Assembly (NCBI RefSeq): GCF_003096195.1
Contig: NZ_CP023004.1
Coordinates: forward strand, 848,501 to 912,500
Reading direction: 5' to 3'
Origin: Ereboglobus luteus
GTDB lineage: Bacteria > Verrucomicrobiota > Verrucomicrobiia > Opitutales > Opitutaceae
Length of the DNA stretch: 64,000 nt
In this document: positions 52,143 to 63,613 of the stretch, in pieces
How positions within the stretch are numbered: the first letter of the stretch is position 1
Layout of the letters: each line of letters begins with the position of its first letter
Translations under genes and position numbers: made by a program
Notes under the pieces: generated by a model
The model's input: the letters and a program-made list of their open reading frames with translations, nothing else
The model's database searches: none
Told to the model about the DNA's origin: nothing

Positions 52143-52940
52143 ATGAAAATCAAGGTCGGCCTGTTTCAATGGAGCTCGCGCGCTGAACATCGCCGCATGT
52201 TGGGTTTGATGGTCGTGGCGCTTGTCGCATTGGTGGCGGGCATTTCCGTGCTCGTGGGGATCGTGCGCCTGCCGGTCGCCGTTCCGCGCGCGACTTCCGC
52301 CGATCCCGCCACGCTAAACATCGCGCACATGGGGGACAAGCAGCGCAACCGAATCCTCGACGAGGAGGCGTTCCTGCTCGACCCCGCGCCGCTCTTCCTG
52401 CCCACGTCGCACAATTACACGCAGGCCGACCTCGCGAGCATCTCCCACAGGGAGCCGGAGCAGGCGTTTCGCGCCTTTCCGCCGAGCTACGCCTATTCCG
52501 ACGACGCCTTCACAATCAGGTATCCCGACCCCGTCCAAATCCCCGCGCGCCCCGTCGAGGCGCTGGGCTACGGACACACACAGACTCCCTACGCGACCCT
52601 CGGGCGCGCCGAGTTTCCGCTCGCACCGCTCCCCGCGCGCCAGGCCAGCGTCGAGGTAGTTCATGCCGGAACCGGGCGGGTCGTGCTCGAACTCCCCGTC
52701 CCCCGGCCCGAAACCCGGCCTGCCGACATGCCGGACGCGCTCGCGACAGGCGACTGGTCCCCGCTCGAATTTTTGGCCGCAATCGACGTCACCGGCCTCG
52801 CCGCCCCGCCAACGCTCATAAAAGGCACCGGCGCCCCCGCGGTCGTGCAGTATCTCTCCAAGTATCTCGATAAAAACCTGCACATTGGCTTCCGCCTCGA
52901 ACTCGCCCCCGGCCTTTACATAGTGCGGATCGGACCGTGA
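52143..52940 (+). CDS. Unknown membrane-anchored protein of the ExbB-ExbD operon
   Basis: Protein of 265 residues with one N-terminal transmembrane helix (about 20-42, MVVALVALVAGISVLVGIV) and a periplasmic part rich in Pro/Ala. Its position after exbB-exbD is that of tonB or tolA, but the C-terminus (VVQYLSKYLDKNLHIGFRLE, LAPGLYIVRIGP) has no TonB_C motif. It could be a lineage-specific adaptor. A TTG six bases upstream (52137) would give a two-residue longer form. Confidence 0.65.
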   Translation: MKIKVGLFQWSSRAEHRRMLGLMVVALVALVAGISVLVGIVRLPVAVPRATSADPATLNIAHMGDKQRNRILDEEAFLLDPAPLFLPTSHNYTQADLASISHREPEQAFRAFPPSYAYSDDAFTIRYPDPVQIPARPVEALGYGHTQTPYATLGRAEFPLAPLPARQASVEVVHAGTGRVVLELPVPRPETRPADMPDALATGDWSPLEFLAAIDVTGLAAPPTLIKGTGAPAVVQYLSKYLDKNLHIGFRLELAPGLYIVRIGP

Positions 52941-53033
52941 CGCGTTTCATGTGGTTTTGCGAAACCTCCGCAAAGGGCCGCGCGTCAAATGATGCCGCCG
53001 GGCACATTTTGCCGGCTCAAAAAACAACACACC

Positions 53034-53429
53034 ATGAAATCATTCAAATATGTTATCGTTTCCCTCGTGCTTGCCCTCGGCCTTGCCGCTCCCGCGATGT
53101 TCGCGCAGGACGCGGGGCCCAAGGGAAAACAGGGTCAGCGTGGCGACATGAACGCCGCGCTTCTTAAAGACATTACCTTGACCGCCGACCAGAAGACCAA
53201 GGTTGACGCAATCAGGGCGGAGGCCCGCAAACAAACACAGGCGCTTCCAAAGGAGGAACGCCGCAGTGCGAAAGGCCGGAAAATCATGCAGGACGCCAAC
53301 GGCAAGATCCGCGAAGTCCTCACGCCGGAACAGCAAAAAACATTTGATGCGAATCAAAAAGCCATGCAGGAGCGGCGCGGAGGCGGAAAAAACAGGGACA
53401 AGGGCGCCAGGCCAAAGAGCGCCAAGTAG
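53034..53429 (+). CDS. Spy/CpxP-like periplasmic protein
   Basis: Exported protein of 131 residues: signal peptide KSFKYVIVSLVLALGLAAPAMFAQ, then a basic helical body with the LTxxQ-type element twice (ITLTADQKTKVDAIRAEAR, VLTPEQQKTFDANQKAM). This is the pattern of the Spy/CpxP chaperone-like group, which senses or protects against envelope stress. The C-terminus is Arg/Gly/Lys-rich. A terminator follows. Confidence 0.72.
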   Translation: MKSFKYVIVSLVLALGLAAPAMFAQDAGPKGKQGQRGDMNAALLKDITLTADQKTKVDAIRAEARKQTQALPKEERRSAKGRKIMQDANGKIREVLTPEQQKTFDANQKAMQERRGGGKNRDKGARPKSAK

Positions 53430-53471
53430 GCATCACAGCCGGTTTCCAAATACACAACGCCGCCCGTCAAG

Positions 53472-53508
53472 CCGCCGCCCGCGCGCCAAGCGCCCGCGGC
53501 GGTTTTTT
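53472..53508 (+). terminator. Rho-independent terminator after the Spy-like gene
   Basis: GC stem CCGCCGC (53472-53478) / GCGGCGG (53496-53502) with a 17-base GC-rich loop, then six T. Confidence 0.75.
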
Positions 53509-53608
53509 ATGGCATGGTAATCCCGGGGCGGCGCGACCGCCACTCACGCGATGCTTGCGTGCGCGCCGCGATTTTCAGACACTTCGCGTTTTTCCAATTC
53601 CGAACCAG

Positions 53609-55018
53609 ATGAGCGCCAGCCCGCCAGACGAAGCAAAACCTGATCCGTATGTCGCATTCCGCAACGCGGGATTCCGCCGTTTTCTGCTGAGCAATTTTGC
53701 GTTCAACCTCGGGCGCCAGGCGATGAGCATCACCATCGCGCTCCAGGTGCTGCATTGGACAAACTCCGCCGCCGCCATCGGTTTCATCGGCCTGGTCAAC
53801 GTCATCCCGCTCATCTTTCTTGTCCTGCCCTCCGGCGTGCTCGCCGACAAATACGACCGCCGCAAAATCATCACCATCACCATGAGCGCCTCGTGCGCGC
53901 TCTCGATCATGCTCGTCATGGTCACGCATTTTCACGACTGCATCCCCTACGTCGGCGTCCTGCGCGGGGCGAATCATCTCATTGAAACAGTCGCTCACTT
54001 TTTCACCAGCAAGGACAATCTCGGCGCGATCCATTTCGACAACCCCGCGCTGCCCATCGTTTACCTGCTTCAACTTTTGCACGCCACCGTGCGCGTGGTC
54101 GGCGCGCCGGCGCGCGGCTCGATCATCCCCGTCCTCGTGCCGCCGTCGCAACTCACCAACGCCCTCACATGGAACTCCAGCACGTTTGAACTCTCCGCGG
54201 TGCTCGGCCCGGTGCTCGGCGGGTTTGTCGCCGTGTGGAGTTACACGGCGGTGTATGCGGCGGATGCCGTGTTCTCCATCGTGCTCGCCGTCTCGCTCGT
54301 CGGCATCGCGCTCCAGCCGCGCAAGCCGCGCGACGCTTCGCTGCCCGTGCCCAAGGCCTCCGCCGGCGCGACCTTTATCTGGAGGCAAAAACCAGTGCTC
54401 GCCGCCATCACGCTCGATTTGTTCGCCGTGCTCCTCGGCGGGCTCACGGCGATGTATCCGCTCTACGCGAAAAACGTTTTTCATTTTGAAAACTACGAGT
54501 TCTGGGCGGGCTGCATGCGCGCCGCGCCCTCGGTCGGCGCGATCATGATGGCGGTTTTCGTGGCGCACTCGCGCCCCTTCAAGCGCCCCGGCATCACGCT
54601 GCTCTGGTCGGTCGTGTGCTTCGGCGCGGCGATCGTGATCTTCGCGCTCTCGCGCAACATCTTCCTCTCGCTCTTCGCGCTTTTCCTCACCGGCATTTGC
54701 GACAACGTCAGCGTCGTGATCCGCCACACGCTCGTGCAAATGCTCACGCCCGATTACCTGCGCGGACGCGTAACGTCGGTCAACCAGCTCTTCATCGGCT
54801 GCTCCAACGAAATCTCCGAGTTCCGCGGCGGCCTGATGGCGGCGCGTTTCGGCCCCGTGGCCGCGGCGACCTTCGGCGGCATTTGCACAATCATGGTCGT
54901 GGTCAGCGTCGCCCTCTCGCTCCCCGCCATCCGCACCGTCCCGCCGCTCAACGAAATCAAGCCAGTGGACCCCGAGCCCGAGTCCGGGGCGGACACGGAA
55001 AATTCCAATGCTCAGTGA
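53609..55018 (+). CDS. Major facilitator superfamily transporter (MFS_3/EntS-like)
   Basis: Membrane protein of 469 residues with about 12 helices. The N-terminus FRNAGFRRFLLSNFAFNLGRQAMSIT and the loop GVLADKYDRRKIITITM are typical of MFS_3 exporters (EntS, macrolide efflux type), as is LVPPSQLTNALTWNSSTFELSAVLGPVLGG. The insert of about 45 residues between helices 3 and 4 (VTHFHDCIPYVGVLRGANHL...) is unusual. Substrate unknown. The start at 53609 avoids 18 unconserved upstream residues. Confidence 0.85.
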   Translation: MSASPPDEAKPDPYVAFRNAGFRRFLLSNFAFNLGRQAMSITIALQVLHWTNSAAAIGFIGLVNVIPLIFLVLPSGVLADKYDRRKIITITMSASCALSIMLVMVTHFHDCIPYVGVLRGANHLIETVAHFFTSKDNLGAIHFDNPALPIVYLLQLLHATVRVVGAPARGSIIPVLVPPSQLTNALTWNSSTFELSAVLGPVLGGFVAVWSYTAVYAADAVFSIVLAVSLVGIALQPRKPRDASLPVPKASAGATFIWRQKPVLAAITLDLFAVLLGGLTAMYPLYAKNVFHFENYEFWAGCMRAAPSVGAIMMAVFVAHSRPFKRPGITLLWSVVCFGAAIVIFALSRNIFLSLFALFLTGICDNVSVVIRHTLVQMLTPDYLRGRVTSVNQLFIGCSNEISEFRGGLMAARFGPVAAATFGGICTIMVVVSVALSLPAIRTVPPLNEIKPVDPEPESGADTENSNAQ

Positions 55019-55042
55019 GCAAATTCCAACGACTTATCCCGG

Positions 55043-55798
55043 TTATTTACCGCCTTCATTTTCCTCCAATGCCTCCACGTAACCAAGCGCATCGCAAAAA
55101 ATCTCATTCGCGTTTGGCTTGATCGATTTCGCTATAATCGAAGCATCGAGTTTGTTTCTCACGCAAAAAACCGCCAAGGCAAAGGCAATCTCCTCCTCGG
55201 ACAAATAACCGCTTCGCTGCCAGCTCCATCCCTGCTGGTCGTAACTTGTCCACTGCGTAAATTGAAACGCCGCGTTGCAGAGAAACACGCCGAACCCTTC
55301 CGTAATCGCGCACAAATCCGTAAGAGGTTCCAGCGCCTCCCATGTCGCAGGCGGTTCCGTCTCAACTGTTGTGAGCAAATAGTGGCACAATTCGTGCGCA
55401 AATGTCGCCACCAGCCCGACCGGGTTTTGCAACAATGAGGACGAATAAGTGATCACGACCCCGTCCTCCTGTGACGCGGAGAACAAACCCGCCGCGCCGG
55501 ATTGCGAGGTTTGTCCAAGCATGCCGCTCGCGCGCAGGTCGGATTGCATCGCACGTCCTTCATCATCTCCGCATTCCAATCTGCACACCCAGTTGGATAA
55601 TCCCATCAAATCCCTTACTCTTTGAAACACGCATTCCGCCGAGGCATGATCGTTTGCATAGGTGTCCGGAAAAAAATCTTTGGTCGCCAACACAATGCGC
55701 GCTGGCTCCGGCTCTATTTTTGGCGGCAAATTTTTTTCAAGCCACAGATAATGTTGATACAGCCAGAGCGCGCGTTCTTCGGTGAATTCCGTTTGCAT
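55043..55798 (-). CDS. Unknown protein with an HExxH zinc-binding motif
   Basis: Soluble protein of 251 residues without a signal peptide. It contains LVATFAHELCHYLL with HELCH at residues 135-139, as in zincin metalloproteases; the following ITEGFGVFLCNAAFQF may provide the third ligand. I do not recognise the rest. It could be a stand-alone peptidase-like domain or an inactive relative. The stop is 24 bases from that of the MFS gene (convergent). It is upstream of nothing on its strand. Confidence 0.6.
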   Translation of the reverse strand: MQTEFTEERALWLYQHYLWLEKNLPPKIEPEPARIVLATKDFFPDTYANDHASAECVFQRVRDLMGLSNWVCRLECGDDEGRAMQSDLRASGMLGQTSQSGAAGLFSASQEDGVVITYSSSLLQNPVGLVATFAHELCHYLLTTVETEPPATWEALEPLTDLCAITEGFGVFLCNAAFQFTQWTSYDQQGWSWQRSGYLSEEEIAFALAVFCVRNKLDASIIAKSIKPNANEIFCDALGYVEALEENEGGK

Positions 55799-55896
55799 GC
55801 GAAATATTCTTATTGAAGCAAACACTTGATGCGTCGCCTGTTTTGTCAACCTGTCTGCGGCATTTCTAAACCACTGGGAAATGACGCCCTGCTATA

Positions 55897-55975
55897 TTTT
55901 GGATTTTGGATGTTGAAGTTTTTAGCCTGCGCGCTTGCGAGTGGTCTGACATCCGGGATTTTGATTTTTTAATTT
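55897..55975. repeat. Inverted repeat related to the murA-leader repeat
   Basis: TTTTGGATTTTGGATGT near 55897-55913 faces ACATCCGGGATTTTGA at about 55949-55964. The loop again contains GCGCGCTTGCG, matching GCGCGCTTCCG in the loop at 18748. It therefore looks like a degraded member of the same family. Confidence 0.45.
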
Positions 55976-55996
55976 TTGTCCATCCGATTTCTCAAC

Positions 55997-56245
55997 ATGG
56001 CCAAATCTACAAAGAGCGGCCACGCCCCACAACAAACATGGGGCGGCCGTTTTGTGCGCGGTTTTGCGGTTGTGGTTTTACTGCTGGGCACGCCGGTCGC
56101 CGCGCGCCTTGCGGCTTCTAACGGCATTGACGCCGTTGGAGAAAATATCGTCGAAATGGAGCGGATGGAGGTATCCGCCAACAGATACTGTTGGAGTTGT
56201 GCGGGGAGACGCTTGCGACCGTGTCGGGGTTGGGTTTTGTCAGTA
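55997..56245 (+). pseudogene. Possible truncated secreted-protein gene start
   Basis: From the ATG at 55997 the frame reads like the beginning of an exported protein: basic residues, then FVRGFAVVVLLLGTPVAA, then ENIVEMERMEVSANRY. Beyond about 56185 a different frame (ILLELCGETLATVSGLGFVS) looks more protein-like, suggesting a frameshift or a fragment. The frame then runs antisense to the membrane LRV gene. A strong hairpin with a T-run at about 56016-56057 lies inside its first codons, which argues against a functional gene. Confidence 0.3.
56016..56057. terminator. Hairpin terminator (bidirectional)
   Basis: Stem CGGCC-A-CGCCCCA / TGGGGCGGCCG with one bulge, then TTTTGTG on the plus strand. 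It lies downstream of the LRV gene's stop on the minus strand. Confidence 0.5.
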
Positions 56246-57517
56246 AGTCGCCGGACCGAGATCGTCGCGCATGCGCATTTTTGCCTGTGTGCGCACCGGC
56301 GCGGCCTTGTCATTGACGAGGCGCCCGATCACATCCATCGGGGTTTTGGAGTGGTTGACCACTTCGGCGCGGACCTCCGCGATCTCATCGTTGGCAAGGT
56401 TGCGCAGCACAAATTCGGGACAGTCGGGGTTTTCGCGCACGAGGCGTCCGCGAAACTCGGGGTCCTCGTGTATGATGGCTTCGCGATAATACGCATTGCG
56501 CCACTCGGCAGGGACGTTGGGGTTGAGCATGAGATTGCGGCGCACCTCGATATTGTTATCCGTGTCGAGTTGCCGGAGCAGGTTGTCGGGCAGGTAGGGG
56601 TTGCTCGCGAGGCGCGCGCGAACCGAGGGGTCGGGATCGCTGGCGAGGCTGACCATCTGCGGATAGGAAATATTGACGATGCCGGCGGCAATGCGACGGC
56701 TTTGCGGCGACGGATCCGAAAGAAGTATGTCGAGATATTTTTGGCGAAAGGCGACCGAGTTTCCATAGTGCTGTCCGATCGCGACGCGCACAGCGGGATC
56801 ATTGGTGTGCCGGACAATGTCGCAGGCCAGGGTCTCGTTTGCCTCGGGGTGTGTGGCGATGCTTACGAGCAAGCGGCGCAGCGACGCATCGTGAAACCCG
56901 GCGGCCTCCGAACGGTGATTGGTCCAGAGGATGTTGAGCACGCGGGTGGACGCGCTAATTTGGTCGACGATTTTTTGCGCAATGGGAATGTTGCCGGGGA
57001 AATTTTCCGCAAGTTCAATGAGCTTGGGTTCGTGCACGCCAAAACTTTCGCCGAGCCAGCGTTCCACTTGGGCCGACACCTTGTCGTTGTCAGCGGGTAT
57101 CGCGGTCCATGTGGCGGCGTTCGGTGCCGGGGCGCGAAGGGCTTGATCCACGGTTTCGCGAAGGCGGTTGTTGCTGTTGTAACGGATCAGGAGGAGGGAT
57201 GATAACGCCAGGGCGGCCACGAAAAAACATGCGGGCGGGATGATCGCGGGAACCGGGAAAAGCGGGATTTTGCGGCGGTCGAACCTGTGGCGCAGGAGAA
57301 GGCGGGAAATGATGAAAACCGGCAGCCAAACGAGCCCGAAAATCGCAGTGATGCCGGGCACAAAAAGCAACCCGGCGATCATGATGCGAGCGATGACCGA
57401 CTCGGGTGACTGGTCAAAATTGATGATGACGAGCGAGGCGGTTGTTATAAGCGCGAGGCTCGCGATGATAATAAGGATTGTGCGGAAAAAGGTGTTTGAG
57501 ACTTGAAACGTATTCAC
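56240..57517 (-). CDS. Membrane protein with LRV/HEAT-like repeats
   Basis: Protein of 425 residues. Three hydrophobic segments occupy the first 115 residues (TILIIIASLALITTASLVII; IMIAGLLFVPGITAIFGLVWL; IIPPACFFVAALALSSLLLI). The rest is a curved helical repeat region of the leucine-rich-variant type, for example DPSVRARLASNPYLPDNLLRQL, DNNIEVRRNLMLNPNVPAEW and DDEIAEV-like units with a 22-26 residue period. LRV repeats normally mediate protein contacts; function unknown. A wide antisense frame covers it but has no protein-like sequence. Confidence 0.75.
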   Translation of the reverse strand: MNTFQVSNTFFRTILIIIASLALITTASLVIINFDQSPESVIARIMIAGLLFVPGITAIFGLVWLPVFIISRLLLRHRFDRRKIPLFPVPAIIPPACFFVAALALSSLLLIRYNSNNRLRETVDQALRAPAPNAATWTAIPADNDKVSAQVERWLGESFGVHEPKLIELAENFPGNIPIAQKIVDQISASTRVLNILWTNHRSEAAGFHDASLRRLLVSIATHPEANETLACDIVRHTNDPAVRVAIGQHYGNSVAFRQKYLDILLSDPSPQSRRIAAGIVNISYPQMVSLASDPDPSVRARLASNPYLPDNLLRQLDTDNNIEVRRNLMLNPNVPAEWRNAYYREAIIHEDPEFRGRLVRENPDCPEFVLRNLANDEIAEVRAEVVNHSKTPMDVIGRLVNDKAAPVRTQAKMRMRDDLGPATY

Positions 57518-57742
57518 TGTTTTTTGTGCAAGACAGGTGGTGGCAGTGTTTTTCGGAGTGTCTTGAAAACACCGAAACCATCACGTGTGGACGTATTTTA
57601 TATATGCTGAACAATGCACGTATTAGAAGTTACATAAAAAATAGTCAATATGTAAGTATCTACACACCTTGATATTGCAACTTTATTGAAAAAGGTGCAT
57701 TTGCGGGAATTCCGCTCCCGCGACAAAAGCGTCCAATTTCCG

Positions 57743-59536
<1,794 letters not shown>

Positions 59537-59764
59537 GATTCGTAGGGACTGAGTGACTGGATAAACGTGGCTTGTGAAATTGGAAAAGCGAAAAGGGAAC
59601 CAAGAGACTCAGACGGTGGCAAGTGGGTTTGTCGGGGCGGCCATGCGGCGCTGTCAACTGCGGCGGGACCGCGACTTGAAATAAATTTTGCGCGTGCCAT
59701 TAATGCCATGCGTGGCATTTTGTTCCGGAACCTTTCGCCTCAAAACAACTCTTTCACTTAATCC

Positions 59765-60607
<843 letters not shown>

Positions 60608-60711
60608 GTGAACCGGTTGCGACGCCGGTTGCGGGGCAAAAAACCGGGCATTCGGGATTTTTTGTTTTTGCGCTTCACATTCCGCGCTCCGCAATCCGAA
60701 ATCCGCATCCA

Positions 60712-62058
60712 ATGAAAGTCACCGGTCTCGCCATTGTTCCGCCGCCATCCGCATCCGACCAGCCGAAAGTCACGCCCGAGCTGCTTGCCTCAGTTCTCGC
60801 GCGTTACTCGCGCAGCAATGACGGGCTCGCAAACATCCTCGCCAAGGTCGACCTCGCCAACCCCGACGCGTCGATCGACCGCATCCTGAAATTCGTCGAT
60901 TACGGGCACGCCTCGATCGGCGGGCTCACGGGCGGGCTGGCCATCGCGCTCGACAATGTATCGATGTGGCTTGCGTATAAAATTTTCGAACTCGCGCAAA
61001 TGGCCGACGGCCAGGAATCCAGCACGCGCTACATCACCATGGCGCCAACGAGCCTGCCGGCCCCGGCTGAGCTCGGCATTCCCGACGATCTCGCCGCGCG
61101 CTGGCAGGACGTGATGGCGCGCGCCTTTGCCGCCTACAACACCGAGTATGCGCGCCTCGACGCACTCGCCCTCGCCAAGCCGGAACTCGTGCGCATCCCC
61201 GCCGGAGCGAAGGAGGCGGTCGTCACGCGACTGCGCAAAAATTACGCGCTCGATCGCGCCCGTTATTTCATCCCCTTTGCCACGCGCACCAATCTAGCGC
61301 TTGTGCAAAGCTCGCGCATGTGGGCGCAACTGGTCAAACAACTCGACTCGCTGCCCCACCCCGAGGCGCGCGCCGCGGCGAAGCTGCTGCGCGACGAATT
61401 GATGAAACAATCACCGCGCCTCATGCGCCACAGCAACGCCGACGCGGCGTGCCAGGCCCAGGCCGCCGCGGAGTTGGAAGCGAGCTGCGCGCTCGGATTG
61501 GAACAACTCTCAACCGACGGCCTCGCCGATGAAACGTGGGTGCATGTGGACCGCGCCACGCCGCCATTTCTGCCGGAGAGCCAGTCGATTGCCGAGGCGC
61601 TGCGACACCGTGCGAATCGTTACGGCCAGCAAGGCAGCGCAACACGGCGCATGCGCGTGACGTTTGCGTTCAACAACATCGCCATCGCCGAGCTGCGCGA
61701 CCTGAACCGTCACCGCACGGGCAACCGCTACACGCCGCTGATTCAGGCGGGGTTTTATCTGCCGCCGGAAATCGACCGCGCCGCGCACGCGCAGTTGCTC
61801 GACGACCAGGCGGAGCTGACGCGCGAGCTGATGCGACGCGGCTCGGCGGCGTATGTGCACGGCATGCTGCTCGGCGCGCAAACGCCCTTCGAGCACGGCA
61901 CCCATGCGGACAAGTTCATCTACGAAGCCGAACTGCGCACGGGAATGGGCGCGCATTTCCGTTACGCGGAGCACTTGAGCGCGGCGCTGCGGGAGTTTTT
62001 CAAACAAGTGCCGGAGGCAAAACAGTGGGTTGTCGAAGGCACGGCCGAGCCGGAATAA
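60712..62058 (+). CDS. Double-length ThyX-like (FAD-dependent thymidylate synthase family) protein
   Basis: Protein of 448 residues, about twice a normal ThyX (220-270). Both halves have the ThyX pattern of a conserved helix and a signature region. First half: FVDYGHASIGGLTGGLAIAL, then ELAQMADGQESSTRYI. Second half: GSATRRMRVTFAFNNIAIAE, then LRDLNRHRTGNRYTPL. The ThyX motif RHRxxxxxxxS is partly present only in the second half (RHR), while STRY is kept in the first, so the two halves may combine one active site. Whether it makes dTMP is not certain. The 104 bases upstream contain a degenerate repeat-like segment. Confidence 0.72.
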   Translation: MKVTGLAIVPPPSASDQPKVTPELLASVLARYSRSNDGLANILAKVDLANPDASIDRILKFVDYGHASIGGLTGGLAIALDNVSMWLAYKIFELAQMADGQESSTRYITMAPTSLPAPAELGIPDDLAARWQDVMARAFAAYNTEYARLDALALAKPELVRIPAGAKEAVVTRLRKNYALDRARYFIPFATRTNLALVQSSRMWAQLVKQLDSLPHPEARAAAKLLRDELMKQSPRLMRHSNADAACQAQAAAELEASCALGLEQLSTDGLADETWVHVDRATPPFLPESQSIAEALRHRANRYGQQGSATRRMRVTFAFNNIAIAELRDLNRHRTGNRYTPLIQAGFYLPPEIDRAAHAQLLDDQAELTRELMRRGSAAYVHGMLLGAQTPFEHGTHADKFIYEAELRTGMGAHFRYAEHLSAALREFFKQVPEAKQWVVEGTAEPE

Positions 62059-62108
62059 AACGCCCCCATTCCGACCGCGGGATTTTTATTAATTAATATC
62101 ATTCATAT

Positions 62109-62885
62109 ATGTGGGTTTCGACTTTAAAGAGATACGCCGGGATTGTCTTTTATAGGACACTGGCCGGCATCAAATCCGAGGGGCGCCAGAATTACCTGGG
62201 ATATTTGTGGTTTTTGCTGGAGCCAATGTTGAGCACGCTTGTGCTTTATATAGCGTTCTCCCAAATCACCGGCAAGGGCGGCCCCGAGTATGTGGTTTTT
62301 CTTATTTTGGGCATGATCACATGGCAGTGGTTCGAAAGCTCGTGCATGCTCGGCGCCACGGCAATCAAGGCCAAATACGGCGTCCTCACGCAATTTAACC
62401 TTCCGAAATACATATTCCCGATTGTGTCCATCATGGTCAACACGTGGAAATTCCTGTGCGTGTTTGTGGTAATTCTGGTGACGGCCGCTGTGTTTGGTTA
62501 TTCACCCAACTTTCATTATGTATATTTGCCGGGCCTGATGCTGTTGCAGTTGTTGCTGATTATCGGCGTGACACTGCCGCTGACCATCGGCGCCACGCTC
62601 ATGAACGATCTTCTCACGGTGGTGAGCTCCATATTCCGGCTGTTGTTCTTCATGTCGGGGATATTCTTTGACGCCTCACTCGTGCCGGAGAATTTAAAAT
62701 CACTCTTTTATGCAAATCCGATGGCTGTCTTTATAGAATCCTATCGCGCGGTCGTAATCCACAACCAGCCCCCGCAAATGACGCATCTGGCCGAGGCGGG
62801 CCTGGTCAGCGTGGCGTTCCTCGTCCTCGGCATGATTCTTCATGCCTATTACGATAAAAAAATACTCAAACTGACCAATGCCTGA
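62109..62885 (+). CDS. wzm: ABC-2 type polysaccharide export permease (Wzm/TagG-like)
   Basis: Inner-membrane protein of 258 residues with six predicted helices. The N-terminus KRYAGIVFYRTLAGIKSEGR, then NYLGYLWFLLEPMLSTLVLYIAFSQI and QFNLPKYIFPIVSIMVNTWKF are typical of O-antigen/capsule exporters; the last helices carry FFMSGIFFDASLVPENLKSL and NPMAVFIESYRAVV. Together with the ATPase it exports a finished, lipid-linked polysaccharide. Overlaps the next gene by 8 bases. Confidence 0.9.
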   Translation: MWVSTLKRYAGIVFYRTLAGIKSEGRQNYLGYLWFLLEPMLSTLVLYIAFSQITGKGGPEYVVFLILGMITWQWFESSCMLGATAIKAKYGVLTQFNLPKYIFPIVSIMVNTWKFLCVFVVILVTAAVFGYSPNFHYVYLPGLMLLQLLLIIGVTLPLTIGATLMNDLLTVVSSIFRLLFFMSGIFFDASLVPENLKSLFYANPMAVFIESYRAVVIHNQPPQMTHLAEAGLVSVAFLVLGMILHAYYDKKILKLTNA

Positions 62886-63606
62886 TCCTGCGATGACGCC
62901 TCTTATTACACTGGACAATGTCGGTTTGTGCTACCGGCCGCAAAGGACTATTTTCTCAAGGACAAAAAAGGAAATATGGGCCTTGCGCGGTTTGAACCTG
63001 CAAATTTTTGAGGGTGAAAAACTCGGTATCATAGGCCGCAATGGATGCGGCAAAAGCACATTGATGCGCGTGCTCGCCGGCATATATGGCATAGACGAGG
63101 GAAAGATGTTGTTTTCCCGGCCCAATGTTCATGTCGAGCTGCTCTCCCTCGGCGTGGGATTTGAGGGCAACCTGACCGGGGAGGAAAATGCCATTCTCAA
63201 CGGCATGCTCATGGGAAAATCGAGGGGGCACATGCTGGAACGAATAGATAAAATACGCGAATTCTCCGGCCTTGGTGATTTTTTTGATTATCCAGTATAT
63301 ACATATTCATCCGGCATGAACCTGCGCCTGGGCTTTTCCGTCGCAATGGAAACGGACCCCGACGTTTTATTGATAGACGAGGTGCTTGGCGTGGGCGACG
63401 AAGTGTTTGCCGCCAAATCGGAGGCCGCCATAAAGGAAAAATTCTCCTCAAACCGCACGGTGGTGTTGATTTCGCACGACGCGGAAACAATAAAACGCAT
63501 GTGCGGACGGGCCATCTGGCTGGAGAAAGGCCAAATCCTTGCTGAAGGCGATCCCGGCGAGGTCGCGGAAAAATATCACACAGGCGCGCATCAATATAAA
63601 ATTTAG
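62878..63606 (+). CDS. wzt: ABC transporter ATP-binding protein for polysaccharide export (Wzt/TagH-like)
   Basis: ATPase of 242 residues. Walker A IGRNGCGKSTLMRVLAG, signature YSSGMNLRLGFSVAME (the TagH/KpsT-type Y(T)SSGM), Walker B VLLIDEVLGVGDEVF and the switch LISHDAETI. There is no C-terminal carbohydrate-binding extension as in Wzt of some O-antigen systems, so it resembles KpsT/TagH. Translational coupling to the permease through an 8-base overlap supports one transporter. Confidence 0.92.
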   Translation: MPDPAMTPLITLDNVGLCYRPQRTIFSRTKKEIWALRGLNLQIFEGEKLGIIGRNGCGKSTLMRVLAGIYGIDEGKMLFSRPNVHVELLSLGVGFEGNLTGEENAILNGMLMGKSRGHMLERIDKIREFSGLGDFFDYPVYTYSSGMNLRLGFSVAMETDPDVLLIDEVLGVGDEVFAAKSEAAIKEKFSSNRTVVLISHDAETIKRMCGRAIWLEKGQILAEGDPGEVAEKYHTGAHQYKI

Positions 63607-63613
63607 CCATCAG

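Noticed and set aside
57704-57722. Hairpin GCGGGA / TCCCGC as terminator for glnS
   Set aside because: There is no T-run on the minus strand after it, so it was not called.
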